Assembly (NCBI GenBank): GCA_002702685.1 | Contig: PABD01000113.1 | Coordinates: forward strand, 1 to 33,106 | Length of the DNA stretch: 33,106 nt | Direction of reading: 5' to 3' | Source of the DNA: Planctomyces sp. | GTDB lineage: Bacteria > Planctomycetota > Planctomycetia > Planctomycetales > Planctomycetaceae | Notes under the pieces: generated by a model | Told to the model about the DNA's origin: nothing | The model's database searches: none | Seen by the model: only the letters and a program-made list of their open reading frames with translations | Program-made: the position numbers and the translations under genes | Part shown: piece by piece, positions 18,228 through 26,474 of the stretch | How the letters are laid out: each line of letters begins with the position of its first letter | How positions within the stretch are numbered: the first letter of the stretch is position 1

Positions 18228-18986
18228 CTATGATGCCGCAAGGAAAATGTACTTGAGAGAAAAGTATATTCCCAGCGCGATAAACACGGCTCCGGTTCCT
18301 GTTCTCGCCCACCATTCGATCTGGCCGAGTATCTGGTAGGTCTTTCCTACAGACTTCGCGCTGTAGGCCAACAAGGTGGCGACGACGAGTACTGGAAGCG
18401 CAGTGCCGACACCATAAATCATCGGCAGCCATAGTGCTCCCCCTGTGAATGTAGTTCGCGGTAGCTCCACCCCAACTCCCTGCATCACTTGAGAAATCGC
18501 TCCGGCATCGGAACCGAGCGTTAACGCCAACAGACCAAAGAACCAAGCTGCCGAAGTCGGGCAAAATGAAATTGCGAACAGGACGCCCAGAATGAACGCT
18601 CCCCAAACGCCCAACGCGTCAACCCGACGCTGAATTCCCTGAGTCAACCCGCCTCCATTAAATTCAATGCTCATGATGCCGGCCAGAAAACTTCCGAGCA
18701 GTAGAAAGATGGGACCGAGAAGCAAATGCACGTAACGCTGCAAAAATACGGATACAGCGGGAATGGACAGACTGGTCCATGTCAACAGGCCAGCCAGCAA
18801 GACATACAACAGGCAGCGACCCAATGTGTACAGTAATCCCGCCTGAATAACACCTCTGGATTCGCCAACGCGTCCCCCGATGTAGGAGATCGCGGCGATG
18901 TTGGTAGCCAAAGGACAGGGACTGATCGAAGTCAGGATTCCTAAATATAAAGCGGTCAACGCATGAATAAAAAAAGTGAGCATCAT
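18228..18986 (-). CDS. ArsG-type permease (cytochrome c biogenesis/DsbD-like membrane protein)
   Basis: Hydrophobic multi-TM protein with SISPCPLATNIAAISYIGG and SFCPTSAAWFFGLL; adjacent to ArsF-like thioredoxin-fold genes. Confidence 0.75.
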   Translation of the reverse strand: MMLTFFIHALTALYLGILTSISPCPLATNIAAISYIGGRVGESRGVIQAGLLYTLGRCLLYVLLAGLLTWTSLSIPAVSVFLQRYVHLLLGPIFLLLGSFLAGIMSIEFNGGGLTQGIQRRVDALGVWGAFILGVLFAISFCPTSAAWFFGLLALTLGSDAGAISQVMQGVGVELPRTTFTGGALWLPMIYGVGTALPVLVVATLLAYSAKSVGKTYQILGQIEWWARTGTGAVFIALGIYFSLKYIFLAAS

Positions 18987-19040
18987 GGTCCATCCAATCG
19001 GATCGTTCGGGGCTCGACCAGTTTCCTCGTCGGTCAGGCA

Positions 19041-19364
19041 TCACTTCAGGTAAGCTTTCACGCCAGTCTGCACATACTCGATGAATTTCGGCTTTTCACG
19101 AACCTTGGTCCAAATCTGGTCCATATCCTGATATTTTTCCACGTTATTGTCAGTGATTTTGGCAAGGATCAATGCGGGCCCCGTCACCTTATAGGCTTTG
19201 ACTAACCCGGCATTTTCTTTCTTCTCGAAATCGATCATGCGAAACTCGACGGAACCCTCTGTCATTTGTTTCGCAAAGCCTTTCTTCACTGCCTCTGCGG
19301 AGTAGCCACCCAGCATTTTGCAGGTCGGGCAGCGCTCGGTGCGGTGAAAATACATGGCGATCAC
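19041..19364 (-). CDS. ArsF-family thioredoxin-fold protein (mature domain)
   Basis: MYFHRTERCPTCKMLGGYSAEAVKKGF...VEFRMIDFEKKENAGLVKAYKVTGPALILAKITD; GTG start at 19364 overlaps stop of upstream signal-peptide ORF. Confidence 0.7.
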   Translation of the reverse strand: MIAMYFHRTERCPTCKMLGGYSAEAVKKGFAKQMTEGSVEFRMIDFEKKENAGLVKAYKVTGPALILAKITDNNVEKYQDMDQIWTKVREKPKFIEYVQTGVKAYLK

Positions 19365-19471
19365 CCGATCCGCTTGACTTGAGGTTCATCCGCGAACGAG
19401 CGAACAGGAAGACCGGAAGTTGCTGCGAGCAAGGCAATCGTCGTAACAGTTGTCAAAAGCACACGGGTCAT
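19361..19471 (-). CDS. 36-aa signal-peptide ORF, probably the 5' end of the ArsF-like gene in another frame
   Basis: Manual translation MTRVLLTTVTTIALLAATSGLPVRSFADEPQVKRIG*; TGA overlaps GTG of the downstream ORF (GTGA). Confidence 0.55.
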   Translation of the reverse strand: MTRVLLTTVTTIALLAATSGLPVRSFADEPQVKRIG

Positions 19472-19517
19472 TTCAGGTTCCTCCGATAGAAATTGGAAAG
19501 TGGTGATTCGCTCAAGG

Positions 19518-20156
19518 TTAATTGGCTGGATAAGGGATACTGTTGTTGTCAGGCGCCGGAATCGTCGCGTCCGAACCGGCTTCAGAGACCGTGTCGGTGT
19601 CGCCGATCTGGCTGTCGATTTGCGTCAACATGTCGTTGATGTTGTCTTGAATGAACTTTGAGAACCTGGACTCATTAACGACCAGGCCCCAGACTTCATC
19701 CAGGCGTCTCCAGTCTTTCAATTCTCCACCGGCATATCGCTCGATAACCACGACCGGCATGACGATTTCGAATTGGCTCGCTATCTCAGCATTTCGAGGA
19801 TCTTCGTAGTTTGAAATTTTCCAAGCCAGATCGCCGGCGGCAAGCTGAGGTTGGAAATGCTCCTTCACGGTCGCTTCAGTTTGGGACTCGATGGCCTCGC
19901 AGGTAATGCACCGCGTACTCCCATGGAAATAATGGACAACCAAGCCATCATCAGGCGTTTCCGCCAAACCTTCTTTCGGCATCGCCCGGTGCAAGGCGCC
20001 TGTCGATTGCAGCGATTCCAATCGATCCGCGATCCGCACTAAATGAGGTTCCAGACGATTTGCGGCTTGCAAGTCCAACGAGCGCGCGATCAGCACCACG
20101 AGGGTTGCCGAAAAGAACGAGATCAAACAGATGCCGAGTGCGTCTTTGAGTTTCAT
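19518..20156 (-). CDS. Membrane-anchored ArsF-like thioredoxin-fold protein
   Basis: N-terminal TM (GICLISFFSATLVVLIARSL), VVHYFHGSTRCITCEAIESQTE CxxC-like motif, YEDPRNAEIASQFEIVMPVVVIERYAGG. Confidence 0.7.
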   Translation of the reverse strand: MKLKDALGICLISFFSATLVVLIARSLDLQAANRLEPHLVRIADRLESLQSTGALHRAMPKEGLAETPDDGLVVHYFHGSTRCITCEAIESQTEATVKEHFQPQLAAGDLAWKISNYEDPRNAEIASQFEIVMPVVVIERYAGGELKDWRRLDEVWGLVVNESRFSKFIQDNINDMLTQIDSQIGDTDTVSEAGSDATIPAPDNNSIPYPAN

Positions 20157-20169
20157 GGCAGATGCCCTT

Positions 20170-20307
20170 TTATTCTAACAATGCGGCAATTTCGTCGACG
20201 GTGGCGACTTTGCCAACGAACTTGACTTCACCATCAATCGCCAGCGCGGGCGTCGCCATCACACCGAAGCCGGTAATCTCCATGATGTCGGTCACTTTCT
20301 CGATCGT
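20170..20307 (-). pseudogene. 3' remnant of thioredoxin-like (Thioredoxin_3-type) gene
   Basis: TIEKVTDIMEITGFGVMATPALAIDGEVKFVGKVATVDEIAALLE matches the C-terminal half of small thioredoxin-like proteins; the N-terminal CxxC half is missing. Confidence 0.65.
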
Positions 20308-20987
20308 CGCGTCGACGAGTTCCTGATAGGCGGGATGAATCAGCGACTGTGTTCGTCCTTCCAGATCGCTCACATGAGCCGCACTGCAGGGAACCGCGCA
20401 GACCTGTTCAGCAAAGTCGGCTGCCTTCTTGCGAGAGACTCGATAGCACGAGGTCAGCAACACCAGCATGGCGGTCAGGACCAACCCGGTCCCGCCACGA
20501 ACCGTTTGTCCGCAGGTGCTAGTGCCGCAGTGTTCACCGATTTGACGATGCTGCTGGTATTCGGTCACGACCGGACGGATTTCCACATCCCACCCCTGAT
20601 GCCGCAACGGATTGGGATCGAGCTGCGGGGTGGAAAACGTATGCCCGCAACGGCGACAGCCGACTGGGAGACATGGTATGATCTCGGCACACTCTTCCGA
20701 GGGAATCAACGGACGCTGGCAGCGCGAATGCCCGGGTTGACCACCTCGTTTTCGTTTCTGTTTGGTTTTGGAGGCTTGGCATGGGGATGCTGCGACGAGG
20801 GCGGCAGCGACGAGTTCCGTGGTGTCAGCCGTTTGACCTGCGATCGAAGTTGCTCGTTCTCAGCCTGGAGAACATCGATTCGTTCTTCGAGTGCAGTCAT
20901 ACGAGCGAACAGCGTTTCAACGAACGCACGGACAGCCGGTGTCATCTCCGCCAGCAACTCGTCCGGAATGTCCGACTTCCCTGTCAT
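20308..20987 (-). mobile_element. IS66-family transposase fragment (N-terminal half, frameshifted, 3'-truncated)
   Basis: Frame A: MTPAVRAFVETLFARMTALEERIDVLQAENEQLRSQVKRLTPRNSSLPPSSQHPHAKPPK. Frame B: KRKRGGQPGHSRCQRPLIPSEECAEIIPCLPVGCRRCGHTFS...PVVTEYQQHRQIGEHCGTSTCGQTVRGGTGLVLTAMLVLLTSCYRVSRKKAADFAEQVCAVPCSAAHVSDLEGR. Confidence 0.85.
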
Positions 20988-21053
20988 CCACGCGGTATCG
21001 CAAATCCTTCAATTCAACAAAAGATCAGTCTCGCCCCGTGAACGGTTACGAAT

Positions 21054-21479
21054 ATGCTGCAGCGCATTCAACAAGTTTTGTTTGTGTGTGGTGCCACCAC
21101 GAGTGGCGCAGTCCTGACAGCGGGGATGGCGTTCTGTTTTGGGCTGCTGGTGTTTCCGTCGGGCAGAGATGCTGGGGGCGCTGTCGTCGCGTTCGTGATT
21201 CTTGCGATTGGCGGATTGATTCTGGGGTTCATTGCGAGTCTTGTGGGTTCCATCTACTGGATCGCACAAAAATCAGGAGAATCGTGGAAAGCGATGACGT
21301 GGATCGGCATTGCTATCGGCCTCGCCAGTGGTCTGGCGATCTGGAATTCAGCCCTGCTGGACAGTGTCGTGTTGGGTGACATCATCAACTGGTTCCCCGG
21401 AACAATAATCTTTCTAACGACAATGGCCTTTCTTGGTGGGCTGATTGGAGGAGCAACCAGCCTGTTGAGAAAACATTGA
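21054..21479 (+). CDS. Hypothetical multi-TM membrane protein
   Basis: 141-aa ORF with several hydrophobic segments (GMAFCFGLLVFPSG, AVVAFVILAIGGLILGFIASLVGSIYWI, IIFLTTMAFLGGLIGGA). Confidence 0.6.
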   Translation: MLQRIQQVLFVCGATTSGAVLTAGMAFCFGLLVFPSGRDAGGAVVAFVILAIGGLILGFIASLVGSIYWIAQKSGESWKAMTWIGIAIGLASGLAIWNSALLDSVVLGDIINWFPGTIIFLTTMAFLGGLIGGATSLLRKH

Positions 21480-21519
21480 ATCACTGGTCTTTCAGAACCG
21501 TGGGGTTAAGGGGCTTGCC

Positions 21520-21666
21520 ATGCTGGGTGACGATCCGGATTCCAAGCAGGTGCTTTTCCGGCGGGCGTTGATGGTGATTCTGGGACTCGTCTTGGTGTCG
21601 CTGATCGCCCACTTCGGCTTTCTGCTCAGAGATTTCCAGCAATCGCTGCATGATATTACCAATTGA
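21520..21666 (+). CDS. Small single-TM protein, 48 aa (not in ORF track)
   Basis: Manual translation MLGDDPDSKQVLFRRALMVILGLVLVSLIAHFGFLLRDFQQSLHDITN*; polar N-term, one hydrophobic segment. Confidence 0.4.
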   Translation: MLGDDPDSKQVLFRRALMVILGLVLVSLIAHFGFLLRDFQQSLHDITN

Positions 21667-21959
21667 TTGAGTGCGGGAACCTTCCAGTTCCGGAGCGACC
21701 GTCGTTTCCCAACTCCGCCGGATTCCATCCGGGCATAGCTGGACCAGGAGGGCTGACCGCACGAGAAGGTAGTCCGCACGGCGTGAGCATTGGCGGTTCC
21801 GTCATGTTGGCATAAAATTGATGTGCCGTTCTCGTTGGGACGCCATCGCATACCCGAGCCGATCCAGCCACAACATTGTCTTCGTACTGGGCTTGGGGCG
21901 GTGTCGCTACCATCGCGCGTTGATGATCCACAGACTGCAACAAGTATGGAGACACAAAC

Positions 21960-22510
21960 ATGAATAGCTCCGTTGCCGACGCCGCCAAGGTAACGCGGAT
22001 GACGATTGCCGCCGTCGTTGCCATTGGCATGCTCGCCATTGTGCCAACTGTGGCAACCGCCCAGACGCCGGCCACAGCCGAGCAAAGCCCGAACCGTCGC
22101 CAAGGATGCCTACATCTTCACGTATCCGGTGGTGATGAACTACCGGACGATGTACATGCAAGCCATCAAGAGCGACCGGGCGTTCGGCAAGTGGCTGCAT
22201 CTCGGTCTTTCGTCGCCGAGCGACAAGGATATTGTCACACCCAACAACGACACGCCCTACTCCTACGCTTGGGTGGACCTGCAGGCAGAACCGTGGGTGC
22301 TCACGATGCCGAAGATCGAGCAGGCGCGGTTCTACACCAGCCAGTGGGACGACTTCTGGGGCTATGTCCTCGATAACCCCGGTTCGGTCATCGACGGCAA
22401 CGACGGCCACAGCATCATGTTTGCCTCGCCACTGTGGAAGAACGAAACGCCGTAAGGGATCAAACGGGTCGTTCGCGGCGAGAGCTTCAATAGCTTCGCC
22501 CGTCCCGCAC
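21960..22510 (+). pseudogene. DUF1254-domain protein, frameshifted and with in-frame stop
   Basis: Signal peptide in frame of 21960 (MTIAAVVAIGMLAIVPTVATAQTPATAEQSP), then frame of 22006 gives TVAKDAYIFTYPVVMNYRTMYMQAI...NNDTPYSYAWVDLQAEPWVLTMPKIEQARFYTSQWDDFWGYVLDNPG...ETP*GIKRVVRGES. Confidence 0.7.
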
Positions 22511-22518
22511 AGTTGCAG

Positions 22519-22992
22519 ATGGTGAAGACAAGTTGGACCGCCGAAACCGGCGCCGACGGGCAGTTTCTGATTCTCTCCGTCCCGCTCTCGGAGCGGTATG
22601 ACCTGCACGTTTCCGATGGTTTGTTCGAGGAAGCAATCGATTCCGTATCGCTGCGAAGCTGGAACCCGATCGCCACCGTAAATAAACAGTTTGGCACCGC
22701 CGTCGACATCACAGTCACAATCCTGGACGCGAACGAGCAACCGGTCGAAGGTCTGGAACTTGCCATCGTCCAATTGCAGAATGGAAGAGAGAACTATTGG
22801 GTCCAGGAGGGAACGCGAACCGATTAAACGGGCGCCGTTGTCTTTCGAAATCTGAATGCCAATAATGCTGGAAATTATCTGATTACGATTGCCAGCGACG
22901 CTCCGGCAGGAGATGTCAAAATCCCCCTCGACCTGTCGACGCCGGTCAATACGATGTACCTGGTCAACAAACAGCTTCAGACGAGTCCGTGA
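22519..22992 (+). pseudogene. Fragment of an Ig-like/carboxypeptidase-regulatory-like protein interrupted by TAA at 22825
   Basis: VDITVTILDANEQPVEGLELAIVQLQNGRENYWVQEGTRTD*TGAVVFRNLNANNAGNYLITIASDAPAGDVKIPLDLSTPVNTMYLVNKQLQTSP*; reading frame continues on both sides of the stop. Confidence 0.5.
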
Positions 22993-23056
22993 TCGTTTCC
23001 CGTATGTCGATCTGCTGGGGTTCACTGGAAGGGAGATTCATTTACAGGATGGCGCC

Positions 23057-23620
23057 ATGCACAATGTCACTGCTCCCGATTTCCCCAACTATGTTGACGA
23101 TGATCACTTTCATCTGTCGACGATTCATTTGCCCGCATTCGCCGGAATGCAGATCCGAAATGGCCCTTACGGGGCGATTTCATCCAAGGGAGCTTCCTCA
23201 GGAGCAACACACGCTGTCGCTCCGAAAAGTCTGTCGATCGACGAGTACCGTTCCATCGTAGAGTGGGTGATTGAACACGATTCCGAGATTCGGGCTCTGT
23301 TGTTTCCCGCTCTGGTCGAAGAGTATTTCGAAATGCGCGAACTCGTTCTGGATTGCCTGATTGACGAAGACCCGGATGAAGTCGTGCCTGAAATTACTGA
23401 GCCGGAAGAATTGAGTGCATTATGTGGGCTCGTTTCGCTTCACGTAGGTGGAAGGAGCGACTCTGGAGAACCCCGATTCGGCATTGAGCTGGGCCGTAAT
23501 TGGGAGGACGAACATGGAGCAGGTGTTCGTTTTCTGGGAATGCAGGTCGTCGAAGTCGGCGGCGCTGATACGGCGTTCAGCTTTCCTGACGTCGAGTCTC
23601 CACTTGAAGATATTGACTGA
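23057..23620 (+). CDS. DUF6985-like protein
   Basis: MHNVTAPDFPNYVDDDHFHLSTIHLPAFAGMQIRNGPYGAISS...FGIELGRNWEDEHGAGVRFLGMQVVEVGGADTAF; the 22889 start adds unrelated sequence. Confidence 0.65.
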   Translation: MHNVTAPDFPNYVDDDHFHLSTIHLPAFAGMQIRNGPYGAISSKGASSGATHAVAPKSLSIDEYRSIVEWVIEHDSEIRALLFPALVEEYFEMRELVLDCLIDEDPDEVVPEITEPEELSALCGLVSLHVGGRSDSGEPRFGIELGRNWEDEHGAGVRFLGMQVVEVGGADTAFSFPDVESPLEDID

Positions 23621-23659
23621 CGAAAATGGGTTACTTCAGAACTCTCTCACCTCACTTCC

Positions 23660-24010
23660 TCACTGCCTCAATATCTTCTCCATCGCTTTTCCCTTCGCGA
23701 GTTCGTCGATGAGTTTATCGAGGTAACGGATCTCCCGCATCGTGGGCTCTTCTACTTCTTCCACGCGGACGCCGCAGACGACCCCTTTGATCAGAGATCG
23801 ATTGAGATTCAGGTTCGGAGCCTGGGCAACGAAGGTTTCGAAGTCGGTCGTTCCCTTGAGCAGGGAATCCAACTTGCGCTGGGTATAGCCCGTCAGCCAG
23901 CGAATGATTTCGTCGACCTCGGCTTTGGTGCGTCCCTTCCGCTCCGCTTTCGTGACATAATGGGGATAGACCGACGCGAAACTGGTGGTATAGATACGAT
24001 GTTTCGCCAT
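23660..24010 (-). CDS. DUF2200-family protein
   Basis: [51 protein letters not shown]...[36 protein letters not shown]. Confidence 0.85.
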   Translation of the reverse strand: MAKHRIYTTSFASVYPHYVTKAERKGRTKAEVDEIIRWLTGYTQRKLDSLLKGTTDFETFVAQAPNLNLNRSLIKGVVCGVRVEEVEEPTMREIRYLDKLIDELAKGKAMEKILRQ

Positions 24011-24140
24011 GGTGACGGATCACTCCCGGTTCGGGTTGCGGCTGCTCATGCTGCAGGAGCCGTCTGCTTAACTAATTCTTGAACAGGACCAAGGACAGCA
24101 TTCCGATTGAACGCCGTATTCTAACTTGCGTATGCTTTAG

Positions 24141-24257
24141 ATGAATAGAGCTGGTGGACCCACACATTTAATCCCATTCTATGACGAAATCCGCGTTTTC
24201 AGGCAAGAAACGAATCTCCCCCTCGAAGACTATCTGAGGAAGATCGGAACGCTTTAA
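24141..24257 (+). CDS. Possible 38-aa small ORF just upstream of the methyltransferase
   Basis: Manual translation MNRAGGPTHLIPFYDEIRVFRQETNLPLEDYLRKIGTL*. Confidence 0.25.
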   Translation: MNRAGGPTHLIPFYDEIRVFRQETNLPLEDYLRKIGTL

Positions 24258-24282
24258 ATCAAATCCTGATGGAAGCAATACC

Positions 24283-25047
24283 ATGGAACGATTTCTCGAG
24301 GTTTACGGCACCCTGCCGCGGGCGGGACCCGGTTCGAATGAATTGACGCGGCGGGCATTCCAATCACTGGCAGACCTCCCGTCATCGCCACGGATTCTCG
24401 ATGTCGGCTGCGGACCGGGAATGCAGACGATCGAGTTATTGCGACTAAGCGCGGGGGATGTCGTTGCGCTCGACCTGCTGCCGGAGATGATCTCGCGCGT
24501 ACGCGACGCGGCAAACAGCGCTGGGGTGTCCGACCGCCTGACCACGATCGAAATGGATATGCAGGCGATGAACTTTCCCCCATCCAGTTTTGATGTCATC
24601 TGGTCGGAAGGAGCGATTTATTTGATAGGTTTCGAAGCAGGCCTCACCCGGTTTCGTCCCCTGCTCCAACCGGGTGGCTATGTGGCTGTCAGTGAAGTAG
24701 TCTGGTTGAAACCGGATCCCCCGGCAGAACTTGTCAGCTTCTGGAACGAGTATCCCGAGATCGATTTCATTGAGAAGAAACTCGACGTCATCGCACGGAC
24801 CGGGTACGAATGGATCGATCACTTTGTCTTCCCTCCCTCCGCCTGGACTGACCATTACTACGGTCCGCTGGAAAATCGCATCGCAGAGGAATCCGGAGAA
24901 TGGGCGGGAATTCCGGACGCGGAAGCGATCCTGGAAGCAGCCCGTAATGAGATCAGGATGTTCCGGGAGCATGCAGACTACTACAGCTATGCCTTCTTCG
25001 TGATGCGAAAGCGGAGTGATGCCGATCGATCACCGGAACAGACGTGA
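24283..25047 (+). CDS. Class I SAM-dependent methyltransferase
   Basis: Motif I ILDVGCGPGMQTIELLRL, VVALDLLPEMISRVRDAANSAG, FDVIWSEGAIYLIGFEAGL. Confidence 0.92.
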   Translation: MERFLEVYGTLPRAGPGSNELTRRAFQSLADLPSSPRILDVGCGPGMQTIELLRLSAGDVVALDLLPEMISRVRDAANSAGVSDRLTTIEMDMQAMNFPPSSFDVIWSEGAIYLIGFEAGLTRFRPLLQPGGYVAVSEVVWLKPDPPAELVSFWNEYPEIDFIEKKLDVIARTGYEWIDHFVFPPSAWTDHYYGPLENRIAEESGEWAGIPDAEAILEAARNEIRMFREHADYYSYAFFVMRKRSDADRSPEQT

Positions 25048-25135
25048 AAACAAGATGAAAAAGAGCCGCTGTTGCCCGGCCTGGTTTCCGGCGCCTATCA
25101 TGGGAATAAGACAACTCAACTTACAGGAGAGAATC

Positions 25136-25543
25136 ATGAACATGCGTTTTTTGATGTGCCTCGGATTGATCACGATGTTGATGGGGGGCGCCCCGGTGAC
25201 CGCTTCCGCCCAGGAAGGACTGGGGGAGAGATTGGGTAAGGAACTCGACGAGAAACTGAATGAACTCAGCCGGGAACTTAAAGAGGGCTGGTCGGAAGTC
25301 GAATCGTTTGTCGACCGGCTGGGAGTGCGAGGCCGCGTCTATTCCCGCATTCATTGGGACAAAGCACTCGCCTCGCAACCGATTGGCATTGAAGCCAACG
25401 ATAAGGGCGTGGTCGTCCTGACAGGCAAGGTCAAAGACGAAGCTTCCCGACAGAAGGCCGTTCAACTGGCGGAAGACACCCTCGGCGTGAACGAGGTCGT
25501 AGACCGCCTCAAAGTCGTGCAACCCGAAGAACCGCAGATTTGA
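25136..25543 (+). CDS. BON-domain periplasmic/secreted protein
   Basis: Signal peptide MNMRFLMCLGLITMLMGGAPVTASAQ; BON-like IGIEANDKGVVVLTGKVKDEASRQKAVQLAEDTLGVNEVVDRLKV. Confidence 0.82.
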   Translation: MNMRFLMCLGLITMLMGGAPVTASAQEGLGERLGKELDEKLNELSRELKEGWSEVESFVDRLGVRGRVYSRIHWDKALASQPIGIEANDKGVVVLTGKVKDEASRQKAVQLAEDTLGVNEVVDRLKVVQPEEPQI

Positions 25544-25559
25544 GACTGCCTGGCGGTAT

Positions 25560-26366
25560 CTACTTCGATTGAACTTCGAGTTCTCCGTCTGCGCGGACAA
25601 TCGTGTATTGATCGCCGGAAGAGGGTTCGACGGTCGCGTCGACTTCCTCTTCATTTTCGGGGAAGTCGAACTTCACCGGCGCCGGGCGACAGCTGGTGTG
25701 CGTTCGGATATAACGAGGAGGCAATTCGTAGGAACGGTCGCCAATCGAATAGCTGACATCCGATTCCGATTCATTCGTAATGCGGAATTCGATGGCGGCA
25801 GACTTGGGGCGTCCGAACATCTGCACCGCATACCAGTGTCCCGTCTTTTCGCTTTTGGCCACGGCAACCCCCGTCTCGGTGACGGCGGAATTGAGCATGT
25901 TTTTGCGATGCTCCGGCGAATTCTTCCAGCCTTGGACGAACTTCCGTCCCAGAGGTTTCGTATCGAACCCCGTCGAGTTGTACTGATAGCCGATATTCTC
26001 GGATACGATGCAGTATTCATAACCATGATTCTTCGCGCGTTCAGAAGGCCGTTGATCATCGGCCCCATGACCATAACGATCTGTTCGCGCCATGTAATCC
26101 GCGAAATACTGGGCCGTCTTATTGAGTTCCTGATTCGGTTCCACCGGCTCCAGTTCTTTCTTCTCACGAAAATCATTCGTTCGTTCGATGATCAACTTCG
26201 CGACCTGAGAGGCGTCGACATTATCTGATGACGTCGGCTTTTCTGTGGACTCCAGTAGCTCAAAGTCGTCCTCTTCCGAAAACTGCGAATACGCGGGCAT
26301 CGACATTACGCAGACAAACAGGAAAGGCGCACACAGAAATCTGATGTAGCCGCGAAATAATGACAT
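25560..26366 (-). CDS. CAP (SCP/PR1-like) domain secreted protein
   Basis: Signal peptide; NDFREKKELEPVEPNQELNKTAQYFADYMARTDRYGHGADDQRPSERAKNHGYEYCIVSENIGY...GWKNSPEHRKNMLNSAVTETGVAVAK. Confidence 0.88.
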   Translation of the reverse strand: MSLFRGYIRFLCAPFLFVCVMSMPAYSQFSEEDDFELLESTEKPTSSDNVDASQVAKLIIERTNDFREKKELEPVEPNQELNKTAQYFADYMARTDRYGHGADDQRPSERAKNHGYEYCIVSENIGYQYNSTGFDTKPLGRKFVQGWKNSPEHRKNMLNSAVTETGVAVAKSEKTGHWYAVQMFGRPKSAAIEFRITNESESDVSYSIGDRSYELPPRYIRTHTSCRPAPVKFDFPENEEEVDATVEPSSGDQYTIVRADGELEVQSK

Positions 26367-26412
26367 CGGTTCAGTCTCCTCGATTCGTGGAACAATTCGC
26401 GTTTCAAAAGTA

Positions 26413-26446
26413 AAGACCTCGTGAACGTTGCCATTCGCGAGGTCTT
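26413..26446 (-). terminator. Putative terminator downstream of the YXWGXW-repeat gene
   Basis: AAGACCTCGTGAA ... TTCGCGAGGTCTT near-perfect stem of 13 bp, T-rich on the minus-strand exit side. Confidence 0.55.
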
Positions 26447-26474
26447 CATTCTCATCTATTCAAATCCGCGGCGC

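Noticed and set aside
21492-22103. 203-aa and overlapping 139-aa/372-aa minus-strand ORFs
   Set aside because: No convincing domain; overlap the DUF1254 pseudogene on the opposite strand.
25569-26228. 219-aa + strand ORF
   Set aside because: Antisense of the CAP-domain gene.
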